Source: Bifidobacterium asteroides (lineage in GTDB: Bacteria; Actinomycetota; Actinomycetes; Actinomycetales; Bifidobacteriaceae). Taken from it: a DNA stretch of 64,000 nucleotides. Each line of letters starts with the position of its first letter. Position 1 is the first letter of the stretch. Made by a program: the position numbers and the translations under genes. The notes under the pieces were generated by a model. That model saw only the letters and a program-made list of their open reading frames with translations. It searched no databases and had not been told where the DNA came from. Of the stretch, positions 17,105 through 27,071 are shown one piece after another. The stretch spans positions 868,001-932,000 of the forward strand of contig NZ_WKKW01000001.1 in the NCBI RefSeq assembly GCF_009683175.1, read 5' to 3'.

Positions 17105-20100
17105 TCACCGCTCCGTCCTCCTTCGATTCCACAGAATCGCCACGGCTCCCGCCAATAGCAAGGCGGCTGCAGACAGCACAAGCACACGGACGGCGACACC
17201 TGTCGAAGTCAGCGTTCCGGTTTTCCTGTCGGTCTGCTTCTGAAAATCAGCTACCTCATGGAGCAAGCCTTCGAGTTCGCTGATCGCTGCATCAACCTGC
17301 GCCTGCGTAGCATGAGGATCCGCCATCACCTTTCGTGCCCCTGCCACAGCCCGTGCAAGACGCTCAGACAGTCCGGGAGAGCCTGCTATAGGCTGCAACT
17401 TTCCTGCCTGGTCGAGGACCGCCTTAAGACGGCTCTTATCAACCTTCGCAGAACCGTGATCATCTGCATTCAGAGCTTGCAATGATGCCTGTGCCTGCAC
17501 CAAATCAGACACAGCTCGGTCCACCTGCTCCTGGGTCGCGCTTTCATCGTTCAAAACACCCTTGGCCCGACTCAGCGCTTTGGAAAATCCCTGCCAGGAC
17601 TGAGCGGTATAAGCCTTCTCCTGCAAGGTATCAGCCTCATTGACGGCTTTTTGCAGCGTTCGTTTATCAGCGGCAGGCCGCACCGAGGCTTTGCTCTTCA
17701 AACCTTTGATGGCTTGTTGCAAAGTCGCCGTGGCAGCATCGACCGCAGCCTGTCCTGCTTCCGGATCAAGCTGAACACCCCGTGCCTTGTCAAGAGCAGT
17801 GCGAAGAGCAGCTACTGTGTCCTCCGTATAATCACTCTGTTTGATTGAGCCAGCCTGATTGATTGCCTCGGTCAGATGCTCTTTATTTGCACGTTTCGTC
17901 AAAGCCTGCTGTGTCGCTGCAAGCTTATTGAACGCATTATCGACATCTTTCTGCGTCGCCTTTGCATCGTCCAGCACTGTTTGAGCACCTTTCAAAGCCG
18001 AGCTAAAGTCACCCCAGGTCCCTGGCGTGTATTCTTCCTCCTGGATGGCAGCTGCTTCCTTGACCAGATTTGCAAGATTGGTCTTGTCGACTTTCTCTGC
18101 CTGGTCCGGAGCGTGCACCTGCCATTCCGCTACGGCAACGCCAAAGGTTCCGGTGCCTTGATGAGGATCTAGAACCAGGCGCAACTTATCGGTGTATACA
18201 GGGGTGAATTCGGCAGTGCTCCAACCGCCATGGTCGGTGGCGTGATGCGCAGGATCATTGCGCACGGTGGCATAGCGGGCATGCTCCACATCCCGGAATT
18301 TTCCATTCTCATCCAGATATTGGATCTTCCAATTCCTGGGAATTTCCAATCCACCCTTGCTGTCATTGACAGTACGGAAATTTGCCCAGAACTGTACTCT
18401 ACTGGAGTCGATGGTGATTTTATGCGGCCAGTCGTATTCAGCGTACATTCCATCGACCGCCGCTCCCCAGGATCCCCATACTTTGGCATTGACGTCAGCA
18501 TCATCCTCTGATGGCCAAGTGTCATCGACGACTATGCCATCATTGAGCTTGCCTTGTGCAGGTGACCAGGATGCTTCGGCGCTGACCGATGAAGTCGCGG
18601 ACTTTTCGACCCATCCCACTTCCTTGTGATACCGATCTGCAACATGAACGGTCAACTTGGCTCGCGTTCCTGCGGCAACATCAGGCACCGTGCCTTCAAC
18701 CGAGTAGTCGCCAGGACGCTGCAGATCAATAGCCGCCACCTGTTGAGCATCCCAAGTCACCGGCAGTCCGCTTTTGTGGACGCCGTTGTTGTAAATGCCC
18801 GTAACTGTGGAAGGCAGACGCAGAAGGGTCCTATCGCTTCCCGTATACACGGTCTGCTCACTTGGTTCGATACCGTTGATAAAGGGACTGTGCAGGTCAG
18901 ATCGGACCCATACGGTCGCTGTCGATTTCTGGGAGGCACCAATCACGGTGCCAGTCAGTTTGAACTCTCCTTCTGAAGACACCATATCCTTCGTTATCTG
19001 AGGCCAGAGCACGGTCAGATTCCTGCGCCAGCCTCCGCCATAGGCCACTTCTACCTTTGACGGCAACTGCGGCACATGACCGACTTCAGTAGGCAAATCC
19101 AGGTCAGGCACAGTCAGCGGATCCTCAGCATAGGCTTCGAACTCACTGACTCCGACAACGGCGCCCTTGGGGAATACAGCTCGAATCCCATCGGTATCGA
19201 CCTGATCAAAAAGCACGGTATTTGGTCCATCCCTATCGACACCATAAACCGAACCGGACCGCAGCTGGACATCCCTCCAGTTCCCGGAAGCCGTGTCATG
19301 GTATTGCAGCTTCCACGAACGAGCCATGGGCACCCCGCCATTGTCGGTCCAGAAATACAGTGAGGCCTTGCTGAGAGGAACTTGCCCAGGCCACTGCAAC
19401 TGCAACCACGGCTCCTCTCCCGTATGAGGATCCCCCCAATTGTTCCAGCTGAGATTAGGCGTGCCGCTATCGTTGGAGGTATTCCCATCATTGACTACCT
19501 TGACATTCCCGCTGGGGAGGTAGCCATTGGTGTAACTGGCTGTAGCCTTGGCCTGAGGAGCTGTATTGAACAGACCGTCTGACGGAACTCCATGGACCCG
19601 TACATCTGCGTGGCTCTCCTTCTGCCCATCCGATGCGGTCAATCGTAGGACATAGTCCCCTTCCAAATTGAACTTGACCGTGGTGGTCGGCGAGGAGGGA
19701 TCGGCGAACGTCGCCTTTCCTGGGCCGGAAACCTGGGTCCAATTTGTCGTAAGCCGACCGAAGGGCATACCATCGTCCTTGACGACCCCAGATAGTTGTG
19801 CACCTTGTGAGCTGATTTTTGACACATAGGCCTGCACAGAGGGCGGCTGATTCTCCGCAGTAGGTGCAGGGATGCCCGTATGGTAAGCCTCAATCTCTTT
19901 CAAACCAGTACGTGCACCAGGCGCGTGGGTGAATGTGACCCTCAGTTTTCCTGTCTGTATTGCAGGGAACCTGATCAGGTTGTAATTGGCCTCGGGCACA
20001 TTAGGCGATCGATATTGTTGCCCGATTTGCTTCCACTGGCCGGCTGCATCCTGATACTCCAGCCGGTACATAGTGGGTTCCGCATATCCCTGAATGGTGA

Positions 20101-22906
20101 AGTTCGCCGCTGTCTTATAAAAATAGAGACGGATTTCATCGACAGTCGATTGCCCCGCCAAGCTCACCTCTAGGGAATCGGTAGCGTTCGGCGAACCAGC
20201 GGTCCCCCAGAAGGGCTCGTTGATGGTGCTGCCGTCCACGGCGGCACCCGCTGGTTGGTTAGGAGCCTCGAAACTGGCTTTAACCTGAGCCCCACGAGCC
20301 AGATCGTTACGGTCAATTGCCCTAGGATCGATGTTGCGACCCGCCTTGGCGAAGATGTCTGTCACACGCGAATCAGCGGAATAGGTGACATTTTTGGCCT
20401 CCGCCAAGGATTCGCGGTCGAGAACGACCAAGGTCGCGGATGGATCTGCCTGATCCCCCAACCGGGCCTTTCCTGTATGCGCATCATAAAGAACATGAGT
20501 CAATTTGTCCGAAGTCATGACTCTCCGCCCTGAAAGATAGAGGGAGAATCCTGCCGGCCCGTGATAATGGCTGCCGTCCCGATCCCAGACGATTGTCATA
20601 TCCTGCCCATGGTAGCTCAGATTGTTGATCGTGAAATAGTTCCAGCCTGGTATGGCTATAGGGTTCAGTTCGATTGTGGAATCCTGCCTAGGCACCAGAC
20701 CTGCAACATCCTCGATCAAAGTCCAGTTCGTGGTTCCAAGCTGGGTGTGATGAATCCACGACCTATAGTCGATTCGCCCGCCATGTTCAGCGGTTGCCGT
20801 GTTCCAGAATTCATTTTGATCAGGGTACCGGTTATCGCCACCTTGATAGTGCGCGAAGGCATTCCAATACAGCAGCTTCTTGAACATTTCCTTGCTGATA
20901 TAACCTTTGTCAGAAGCATGATACCGACGAATGCCTTGGGCATAAATACGGAACAGAGGTACAGAATTAATAACGGAGAAATTGTTGGAGTAAGTTTTCC
21001 CCAGGTTGGCTTCAGCTCTGGCCTTCACGTCCTTCTGGTTGGCGGTATAGAAAGGAAAGACGGGGAACTCATCAGCATCGGCGAACAGTCTCAGAGCGCT
21101 TTCATAATCATCCTTGTAGTCAGCATCCCCCTGAGCCGGCATCAGACCAGCTGCGTATGGATAATAGTTGTTGTTCTCTTTCCACTTGGCGAATTGTCCC
21201 TTGTGTTCCCCGATGAACTTATGCTGGATGAGTTTGGTATCCGGGTTCCAAAGCTGCCCGAGGATCTGCGAGCGGATCTCATCTGCGGTACGCGACATCG
21301 CCTCCGCACCTTCACTGTTGCCCGCCGTGGCAAATGCCTCCGAAGCGGCCTTGGCGTTCGCCCAGACCCAGGCGCTTTCAGCCCTGTCCATGGGTTCGCG
21401 TTCGTGCTCAAAGAAAGAGACCGCGTCAGAATCATTGCCGGTCATGGAAGCCCAGTCCCAGTCGATAAGCTTATTGCCGTTGCGATTGAAGGATGAATTC
21501 TTGGCCCCTATCAGCGCATTGACATCATTGCGCCCATAGGTTCCTATTGCCGCGGCAATGTCGGCGGGACCTCCATGCACCTTGAAAGATTCCCAGGCTG
21601 CATCGGTTATATATTGCGTGTAGCTGTTGTTCCAGCTCGTTCCGCCCGGGTTATCGACATATTGCCGGCTTTTGGATGTCTCACCAGCCGCTACCCAGGA
21701 GCCATAAGCATATGTGGGATCACGAAGATACTTCAAATCATTGATGAACATGCAGGTGGTGAGCACAATGGAATTGTTGTATCCGAGCACTCCTTCAATG
21801 GCTGCAGGGAACTGGTAGGTATTCCCCGGCATGTTGGCATCGATGAAATTGAAACGGCTGAGCCACCACCGGTAGAAAACCGTCTTGTCAATGTTCGGCT
21901 CAGGCGTTTGAATATAAGGGATATTATCTGCCCACCATTTGTTATACGCGGTGACGTGAGCCTTATAGGACTCTTCAGGCGTTTGAGAGCGAACACGGTC
22001 ATACTGTTGCTTGGAGGAAGGAAGCTCCTCGGCAAGCAGCCCAAGCTGGATTTTCCCAGTCTGCTCACTGTTGGAGGACAAGTGCAGGTCAGCGGTAAGA
22101 TAGCCGTCCTCAGGACGCATGCCACTGCCCGAAAAGCGCGGATAGACAGTGGTCAAATCGCGGTTTGTCTTAACTACTCCGGTCAGCTCATCCCCGTTTT
22201 CAACGCTGGCCAGCGGCGAAGTGGCGCGTAAAGTCACATCGTTCGCTCCGCCCTTGTTGATAATTCGGTACTGGGCTACAAGAACATTGTCATTAGTGAT
22301 GTACTTGACCAATTCCATGGATAAGGACGGATCGTTCGTCTCAAAACTTCCCCGCCAATAACTGGGGGTCTGCTTTCGCTTGTCAGCAACCTCATGAACA
22401 GTCAGCTTTTGTTGCCCCTTGTAAAAATCAACGGTAAAAGCGCCCTTGCTGCTGATCGTGTCCTTGTAGGCTACCTCGCCTCCAAACCCGAATACTGATG
22501 GTTCATGAGTACGCATATATGCAGCCCGGCCACGCGAAAATAGATACTGGTTCGTATCTGCGCCCTCGTAGGTATAGGTTCCGGCATCGTTGGTCCCCTT
22601 GCCGGTCGGCTGGTCGCCTTTTCTGGTGAGAATACGATCAATCCAAAAATCATGATCAGTATCTGTCCCCGCCCCCTGAGAAAGATCCTTATCGAAGACC
22701 TTCGAAAGATAGCCGGCAGAGGGATCATAGGCCTGTCCGCTAGCTGGAATCGGATTATCCACACCGCCGAAATGGGGATATCCGATCTCTGCATTCGCAC
22801 TGGAATGCTCAGTAGCAGCCGCAGGCAGCACCCCTCCAGTGGCAAGCGTCGCCACCGCGGCAAAGGCGACCACCAGAGAGGTCAAGCCTTTAGATAATTT
22901 GTACAT
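17105..22906 (-). CDS. Giant secreted, membrane-anchored glycoside hydrolase, GH121 (HypBA2)-like
   Basis: A 1933-residue exported protein. A signal peptide (1-32) precedes a catalytic region (about 40-860) of (alpha/alpha)6-barrel type. Acidic candidates are Glu371 (AAIEGVLGYNNS), Asp494/Asp507 and Glu699/Glu707 (NEFWNTATAEHGG). Then come three discoidin (F5/8 type C)-like modules (about 870-1008, 1115-1255, 1440-1600), a PKD/Ig-like module, two bacterial Ig-like modules, four FIVAR repeats (about 1605-1885), one C-terminal transmembrane helix and a short basic tail; there is no LPxTG motif. Size and module order closely resemble the 1943-residue beta-L-arabinobiosidase HypBA2 (GH121) of B. 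longum, which releases beta-Ara2 from hydroxyproline-rich plant glycoproteins. No GH127 partner is in the window. Start 22906 is supported by AAAGGA 7 bases upstream. The gene is poorer in GC than its flanks. Specificity is inferred. Confidence 0.72.
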   Translation of the reverse strand: MYKLSKGLTSLVVAFAAVATLATGGVLPAAATEHSSANAEIGYPHFGGVDNPIPASGQAYDPSAGYLSKVFDKDLSQGAGTDTDHDFWIDRILTRKGDQPTGKGTNDAGTYTYEGADTNQYLFSRGRAAYMRTHEPSVFGFGGEVAYKDTISSKGAFTVDFYKGQQKLTVHEVADKRKQTPSYWRGSFETNDPSLSMELVKYITNDNVLVAQYRIINKGGANDVTLRATSPLASVENGDELTGVVKTNRDLTTVYPRFSGSGMRPEDGYLTADLHLSSNSEQTGKIQLGLLAEELPSSKQQYDRVRSQTPEESYKAHVTAYNKWWADNIPYIQTPEPNIDKTVFYRWWLSRFNFIDANMPGNTYQFPAAIEGVLGYNNSIVLTTCMFINDLKYLRDPTYAYGSWVAAGETSKSRQYVDNPGGTSWNNSYTQYITDAAWESFKVHGGPADIAAAIGTYGRNDVNALIGAKNSSFNRNGNKLIDWDWASMTGNDSDAVSFFEHEREPMDRAESAWVWANAKAASEAFATAGNSEGAEAMSRTADEIRSQILGQLWNPDTKLIQHKFIGEHKGQFAKWKENNNYYPYAAGLMPAQGDADYKDDYESALRLFADADEFPVFPFYTANQKDVKARAEANLGKTYSNNFSVINSVPLFRIYAQGIRRYHASDKGYISKEMFKKLLYWNAFAHYQGGDNRYPDQNEFWNTATAEHGGRIDYRSWIHHTQLGTTNWTLIEDVAGLVPRQDSTIELNPIAIPGWNYFTINNLSYHGQDMTIVWDRDGSHYHGPAGFSLYLSGRRVMTSDKLTHVLYDAHTGKARLGDQADPSATLVVLDRESLAEAKNVTYSADSRVTDIFAKAGRNIDPRAIDRNDLARGAQVKASFEAPNQPAGAAVDGSTINEPFWGTAGSPNATDSLEVSLAGQSTVDEIRLYFYKTAANFTIQGYAEPTMYRLEYQDAAGQWKQIGQQYRSPNVPEANYNLIRFPAIQTGKLRVTFTHAPGARTGLKEIEAYHTGIPAPTAENQPPSVQAYVSKISSQGAQLSGVVKDDGMPFGRLTTNWTQVSGPGKATFADPSSPTTTVKFNLEGDYVLRLTASDGQKESHADVRVHGVPSDGLFNTAPQAKATASYTNGYLPSGNVKVVNDGNTSNDSGTPNLSWNNWGDPHTGEEPWLQLQWPGQVPLSKASLYFWTDNGGVPMARSWKLQYHDTASGNWRDVQLRSGSVYGVDRDGPNTVLFDQVDTDGIRAVFPKGAVVGVSEFEAYAEDPLTVPDLDLPTEVGHVPQLPSKVEVAYGGGWRRNLTVLWPQITKDMVSSEGEFKLTGTVIGASQKSTATVWVRSDLHSPFINGIEPSEQTVYTGSDRTLLRLPSTVTGIYNNGVHKSGLPVTWDAQQVAAIDLQRPGDYSVEGTVPDVAAGTRAKLTVHVADRYHKEVGWVEKSATSSVSAEASWSPAQGKLNDGIVVDDTWPSEDDADVNAKVWGSWGAAVDGMYAEYDWPHKITIDSSRVQFWANFRTVNDSKGGLEIPRNWKIQYLDENGKFRDVEHARYATVRNDPAHHATDHGGWSTAEFTPVYTDKLRLVLDPHQGTGTFGVAVAEWQVHAPDQAEKVDKTNLANLVKEAAAIQEEEYTPGTWGDFSSALKGAQTVLDDAKATQKDVDNAFNKLAATQQALTKRANKEHLTEAINQAGSIKQSDYTEDTVAALRTALDKARGVQLDPEAGQAAVDAATATLQQAIKGLKSKASVRPAADKRTLQKAVNEADTLQEKAYTAQSWQGFSKALSRAKGVLNDESATQEQVDRAVSDLVQAQASLQALNADDHGSAKVDKSRLKAVLDQAGKLQPIAGSPGLSERLARAVAGARKVMADPHATQAQVDAAISELEGLLHEVADFQKQTDRKTGTLTSTGVAVRVLVLSAAALLLAGAVAILWNRRRTER

Positions 22907-23443
22907 ACCACGTTCCTTTCGGACGCATTTGCAGTCAAGCCATGCAACTATCCACATCACTGTGAAACGGCACAGCCCAATGCCCAGCAATTTACCAAGC
23001 ACGGAACAGCGAATGGCATTGATTTTGAAGCATCGAATTCAGTGTAAATCAGAGAATGCGCTTTCGCAAATCAAATGTTGTATTTTCTAACTCTATTTTC
23101 GCGTTTTCGCTTTGTATTTTCTTTGTATCGTCGCCTTGCGAGCGACGCTTGAACCGTCAACATGCTAATACTCATTGTTCCGACTGATAATTGGTATCAC
23201 CGACGGTGGTAGGCCGCAGGCACTAAAACAATCAGGCCTTATTCGGCCCTCCAACGGTGGAGAGGGGATAGACCGAATCGTTGCTACAGCCTCGTTTGCA
23301 ATTTTCCACACAAACGATACAAGGCCGGGTTATCCCCTAACAATAGGCGCACAGCGCTGCCACACCCATGCTGCCAACGCATAAGCCGCTGACCACATAT
23401 CTCAAGATTCAAATAAGGTCAATCGAGACGCATAGACGGGCGA
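22907..23443. other. Intergenic region, AT-rich, upstream of glycosidase gene
   Basis: About 540 bases without a plausible gene. Besides the promoter at 23041-23069 it contains the direct repeat TTTGTAT at about 23111-23128 and a small stem CGTCGC (23129-23134) with GCGACG (23142-23147). It also holds the 3' flank of the regulator gene. No sugar-regulator operator could be assigned. Confidence 0.4.
23041..23069 (-). promoter_or_regulatory. Likely promoter of the giant glycosidase gene
   Basis: On minus, TTGCGA (23069-23064) and TACACT (23046-23041) are separated by exactly 17 bases, 135 bases ahead of the start codon at 22906. The surroundings are AT-rich. Confidence 0.5.
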
Positions 23444-24136
23444 TTACACCATCCGAAGGTATCTATAGGCCGTGGACTCCGAGATGGACAGCAGTCTGGC
23501 AACCTTCGCCACAGATCCCTTGATGTTGAAACAACCCTGGTCATTCAACCGCCGTATCGCATCAAGTCGCTGTTCAGGACTCAATTGATCGGCCCTCGCT
23601 CCTGCTCCGACGCAGGTTTGATCGATTACCTGTTCTATGACATCGTCCGCTGAAGCTACCAGGTTCTCTTCCTGCTGCTCGGAGTCATCACGGTCAGACA
23701 CGGGGAAGTACATATCCTTCAACTGTTCGACCATATGCTCGATAGCCAGTAATGGCGCTTGATCGCTGTTAATGCAGAGTGCTCCGACAATTCTTCCTCG
23801 GTGTCTTATCAGATACGTAGAAGAGACAAGCAGGTTCTTGTTGGTGGAAGACCTTCCCCGGTATCCAACCACGTAATCACTGCCATCTGGTATCCCATCG
23901 CGCACAAGACGAAGCAAAAAATCAGTCGCCGGAGAACCGACTTCCCGCGAAGACACCTGACCATTGGCTATGGCAATGATCGAGTTCTCCGTATTGGCAA
24001 CATCATGCAACACTACCTCAGTTCTCGGCCCTAAAACCTCACCAAGGAAATTGACCAAAGGAATATACTGTTTCAGATATTGAGCGTCATCTGCCGAATC
24101 AGACTCCTGATCGACTGTCCTGGCATTATGCACCAT
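23444..24136 (-). CDS. YheO/DauR-type transcriptional regulator (PAS_6 plus HTH)
   Basis: A 230-residue protein. The N-terminal YheO-like PAS domain (about 22-135) contains the family-typical GPRTEVVLHD and INSD segments. An acidic linker follows, then a C-terminal helix-turn-helix (about 165-228) with the core VARLLSISESTAYRYLR. DauR, of this family, represses D-arginine catabolism in Pseudomonas. Here the gene lies 112 bases after the D-serine dehydratase gene on the same strand, so control of D-serine uptake and breakdown is the likely role. The site GGGGTG is 7 bases ahead of the ATG. Whether it activates or represses is not visible; the repeat at 27072-27097 is the candidate target. Confidence 0.8.
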   Translation of the reverse strand: MVHNARTVDQESDSADDAQYLKQYIPLVNFLGEVLGPRTEVVLHDVANTENSIIAIANGQVSSREVGSPATDFLLRLVRDGIPDGSDYVVGYRGRSSTNKNLLVSSTYLIRHRGRIVGALCINSDQAPLLAIEHMVEQLKDMYFPVSDRDDSEQQEENLVASADDVIEQVIDQTCVGAGARADQLSPEQRLDAIRRLNDQGCFNIKGSVAKVARLLSISESTAYRYLRMV

Positions 24137-24189
24137 ACGCGTTCACCCCATCGCATCTGTACACAAACGTATTTCACGCATACCTACCA

Positions 24190-24232
24190 AGGTCGGAGGG
24201 TGCCCTCCCAAAACACTGACACACTCCGACCT
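24190..24232. other. Inverted repeat between dsdA and regulator gene
   Basis: AGGTCGGAG (24190-24198) and CTCCGACCT (24224-24232) form a 9-bp stem. The first arm also overlaps the self-complementary GGAGGGTGCCCTCC, so two structures exclude each other. It follows dsdA by 16 bases and has no T-run. It may be a processing site or weak terminator that lowers regulator expression. Confidence 0.4.
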
Positions 24233-24247
24233 GTTACGGCAGTAGTT

Positions 24248-25597
24248 CTAAAGTAGGCTCTCTCCTTTGGAGATATAGGCGGACATCTCATCCCGGGGCA
24301 CCATAGACCCGCCGGTGCACCAAGCTATATGAGTCGCCCTGGCCATAGAAGCATCATCCAATCCGATCTTTCTGATGTACTCCTTGTCGCTCAAGACTCG
24401 CCATGGTCCCACAAATCCGGCAGCAGCCGAAGGCTCGATATCTATGCCTGATGCATCATGAAGACTGGCCTCTATACGGAAGAGCTCATCATCATCTATG
24501 GTGAGGAATCCGTCCACCAGACCTTGCATGGCCTTGCCCACGAATCGAGATGGGCGCCCACAGGCCAAGCCGTCGGCTGCAGTCACATTATCGATTCCGA
24601 AGTCCTGAACGCTTACCTCATCGTGCAGACCAGTGTAGGTGCCCAGGAACATGGATGGGCAATGGGTTGGCTCAGCAAAGATGCAATGCACAGCATCACC
24701 GAAGACCGTCTTGAGCCCGAAAGCCACACCGCCAGGAGAGCCACCGACGCCGCAGGGCAAGTAGACAAAGAGGGGATTATCCTGGTCCACTCGAACATCA
24801 TAGGTACGCAACTGGCCAGCCAGACGCCTTCCGGCTACGGCATAGCCCAGGAAGAGGGTGGTGGAATTTTCATCGTCGATGAAGTAGGCCATGGGATCGG
24901 ACTGGGCCTCTTTCCTGCCAGACGCAACTGCGACCGAATAGTCCGATTGATACTCATAGACATGAACACCATTGGCGCGAAGCTTGTCTTTTTTCCACTG
25001 TCGTGCATCCGCCGACATATGCACGCTGGCATCAAAGCCCAGAGCTGCACTCATGATGCCGATGGACAGTCCCAGGTTGCCGGTCGAACCGACTGCGATC
25101 TTATATTGGCTGAAGAATTTCTTCATAGCTGGCGTCGCAAGCTTGCGATAATCATCATCGATAGTCAACAGTCCGGCATCAATGGCCAGGTCCTCAGCAT
25201 GCTTAAGTACCTCGTAAATGCCGCCTCGCGCCTTGATGGATCCGCTGATAGGCAATTCGCTGTCCAACTTAGCCCAAAGCTGCCCCGGCAACTGTTGACC
25301 ATATCGATTGCCCAGCGCTGAAGCCAAGCCCGGAACCGCGACAAGCGGCGATTCTATGATGCCCATAGAACTCGCTGTGGCCGGGAACAGCTCCATAATC
25401 AGCGGTGCGAACCTCTTCAATCGATCTGCAGCGTCGTCAACATCTGTGACCGTCAGGCCTACGCGCTCAATTCCATCCTTTGCAGGCAAAACCTGATCAT
25501 TGAACCAGGTCGTTTCTTGCTCCTGCATCAGCTCCTTCAAGAGCGGCAGATCACTGGTCCATTGCGCAGCCGTTTTCCCGTGTATCAATTCATTCAT
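24248..25597 (-). CDS. dsdA: D-serine ammonia-lyase (D-serine dehydratase)
   Basis: A 449-residue PLP enzyme converting D-serine to pyruvate and ammonia in the cytoplasm. The PLP lysine is Lys122 in [13 protein letters not shown], close to Lys118 of the E. coli enzyme. The phosphate-binding loop [11 protein letters not shown] and the glycine-rich [16 protein letters not shown] are intact. The length matches the DsdA family (about 440). AAGGAG lies 7 bases ahead of the start. It follows dsdX by 55 bases and is certainly in the same transcript. D-serine is toxic to many bacteria and occurs in animal and plant fluids, so the pair gives detoxification plus a carbon and nitrogen source. The identification is firm. 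Confidence 0.93.
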   Translation of the reverse strand: MNELIHGKTAAQWTSDLPLLKELMQEQETTWFNDQVLPAKDGIERVGLTVTDVDDAADRLKRFAPLIMELFPATASSMGIIESPLVAVPGLASALGNRYGQQLPGQLWAKLDSELPISGSIKARGGIYEVLKHAEDLAIDAGLLTIDDDYRKLATPAMKKFFSQYKIAVGSTGNLGLSIGIMSAALGFDASVHMSADARQWKKDKLRANGVHVYEYQSDYSVAVASGRKEAQSDPMAYFIDDENSTTLFLGYAVAGRRLAGQLRTYDVRVDQDNPLFVYLPCGVGGSPGGVAFGLKTVFGDAVHCIFAEPTHCPSMFLGTYTGLHDEVSVQDFGIDNVTAADGLACGRPSRFVGKAMQGLVDGFLTIDDDELFRIEASLHDASGIDIEPSAAAGFVGPWRVLSDKEYIRKIGLDDASMARATHIAWCTGGSMVPRDEMSAYISKGESLL

Positions 25598-25652
25598 GAT
25601 TCGACTCCTTTTTTATTCTTGCCAAGCAGTTGTCGTTTATCGGCCGATCAAG

Positions 25653-26999
25653 TCAAACGACCAGACTCAGCAGCAAAGTAACCCCTAGAGCTATAACGGA
25701 TGTGATCGATGTGCCGACAGTCAGCGTCTTGTAAGCCTGTGGAACGCTTATATGCAAATATTCCTTGACCATCCAGAACAGAGAATCAGTCACATGCGTC
25801 AGCCCAATGGCACCGGATCCAATGGCCAGAGCCAGAATCGCAGGCGAAAGGCCGGGATTCGCCGTCAGCATGGGCAGCACGATCCCGGCAGCGCTGATCA
25901 TGGCCACAGTGGCAGAACCGACAGCGAAATGCAGTATCAAAGCTATGAGCCAGGCCAGAATGATAGGGCTGACCGGCAAATGGGAGAAGGCCTTGGCCAG
26001 ACCAGGCGCGACACCCGAAGCCGTCAGCACCGCATTGAATGCTCCTCCAGCGCCGATGATCAGCAGGATTCCACCGATCGGGCCGAAGGAACCGTCGGTT
26101 ATTTCCTGCAACTGCTTCAACCCGAACCCTTTGCTTAGCCCGAGGGACCAATAAGCAAACAGAAGAGCAATGGTCAAAGCCGAGATCGGGTTTCCGATGA
26201 CATTGATCCACTTCATCGCCAGAGTCTCACTCGGCAGCACCCGTTCGCATATGGTTCTGGTCACCATAATCAACAGAGGCAGAAGAATGGTAAGCAAGGT
26301 GATGCCAAAACCAGGAAGCTCCTTCTGGTCCTTTTCATCAAAAGAGCCCATACCGCCTTCTTCGTCCTTCATCAGAGCTGGATCGTGTGCCGGTATGGCA
26401 AAATGCGCAAACAAGACTCCGCCGACGAGAACGGAGGGGACCGCAACGCACAAACCCAGTAAAATCACTGTCCCAATATCGGCATGCAAGGTCCCTGCGA
26501 TTGCCGTAGCGGCCGGATGCGGCGGAAGAATGCAGTGCACCACCATCAAAGAAGTAGCCAAGGGGATGCCAATTTTGAGCCGTGATATGCCCGCCTCCTT
26601 AGCCACCACAAAGACCAAAGGCACCAGAAGAACAAAACCGACCTCGACGAAAACCGGTATCCCGCAAATTAAGCCAAGCAGGGCCATGATGATTGTTGCA
26701 TGCTGTTTGCCGAACACCCGCAGCATGGTCTGAGCCAACCGTTGAGCCCCGCCCGAGACCTCCAGCAATTTGCCCAGAACAGCCCCGAATCCAATGATCA
26801 ATGTAAGAAATCCCAGGGTATCCCCAACACCCTTTTCTATAGTATCGGTGATTTTATCCAGAGGCACCTGGGTCACAAACGCTACAAAGAAGGCCGCAAT
26901 CAACAGAGCGAGTGATGGATGCATTCGGACCGTGACGATCAGCAACACAATCAGAGCTATGGCAATCAATAAGACCACCAAAAGCGGACCAGTATCCAT
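25653..26999 (-). CDS. dsdX: GntP-family permease, probable D-serine transporter
   Basis: A 448-residue membrane protein with about 12-14 helices and the GntP hallmarks GFGAVLGKLLEVSGGAQ, CGIPVFVEVGFVLLVP and LPPHPAATAIAGTL. GntP proteins import gluconate and related acids; DsdX (445 residues) is the D-serine member. The gene is named here on its position immediately ahead of dsdA. The start at 26999 is set by AAAGGAG 5 bases upstream; the frame runs further up to 27242 only through the ilvC terminator and is spurious there. A sigma70-like promoter and an operator-like repeat precede it. Confidence 0.82.
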   Translation of the reverse strand: MDTGPLLVVLLIAIALIVLLIVTVRMHPSLALLIAAFFVAFVTQVPLDKITDTIEKGVGDTLGFLTLIIGFGAVLGKLLEVSGGAQRLAQTMLRVFGKQHATIIMALLGLICGIPVFVEVGFVLLVPLVFVVAKEAGISRLKIGIPLATSLMVVHCILPPHPAATAIAGTLHADIGTVILLGLCVAVPSVLVGGVLFAHFAIPAHDPALMKDEEGGMGSFDEKDQKELPGFGITLLTILLPLLIMVTRTICERVLPSETLAMKWINVIGNPISALTIALLFAYWSLGLSKGFGLKQLQEITDGSFGPIGGILLIIGAGGAFNAVLTASGVAPGLAKAFSHLPVSPIILAWLIALILHFAVGSATVAMISAAGIVLPMLTANPGLSPAILALAIGSGAIGLTHVTDSLFWMVKEYLHISVPQAYKTLTVGTSITSVIALGVTLLLSLVV

Positions 27000-27036
27000 G
27001 ACAACTCCTTTGTTTTCAGAACACCAAGTAAAGAAA

Positions 27037-27065
27037 ATTTTACCGTCGTAACTATTTATTGTCAA
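27037..27065 (-). promoter_or_regulatory. Promoter of dsdX-dsdA
   Basis: On minus a consensus -35 TTGACA (27065-27060) is followed after 17 bases by TAAAAT (27042-27037). The predicted transcript begins near 27030, about 30 bases ahead of the dsdX start at 26999. Confidence 0.75.
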
Positions 27066-27071
27066 ACACAG

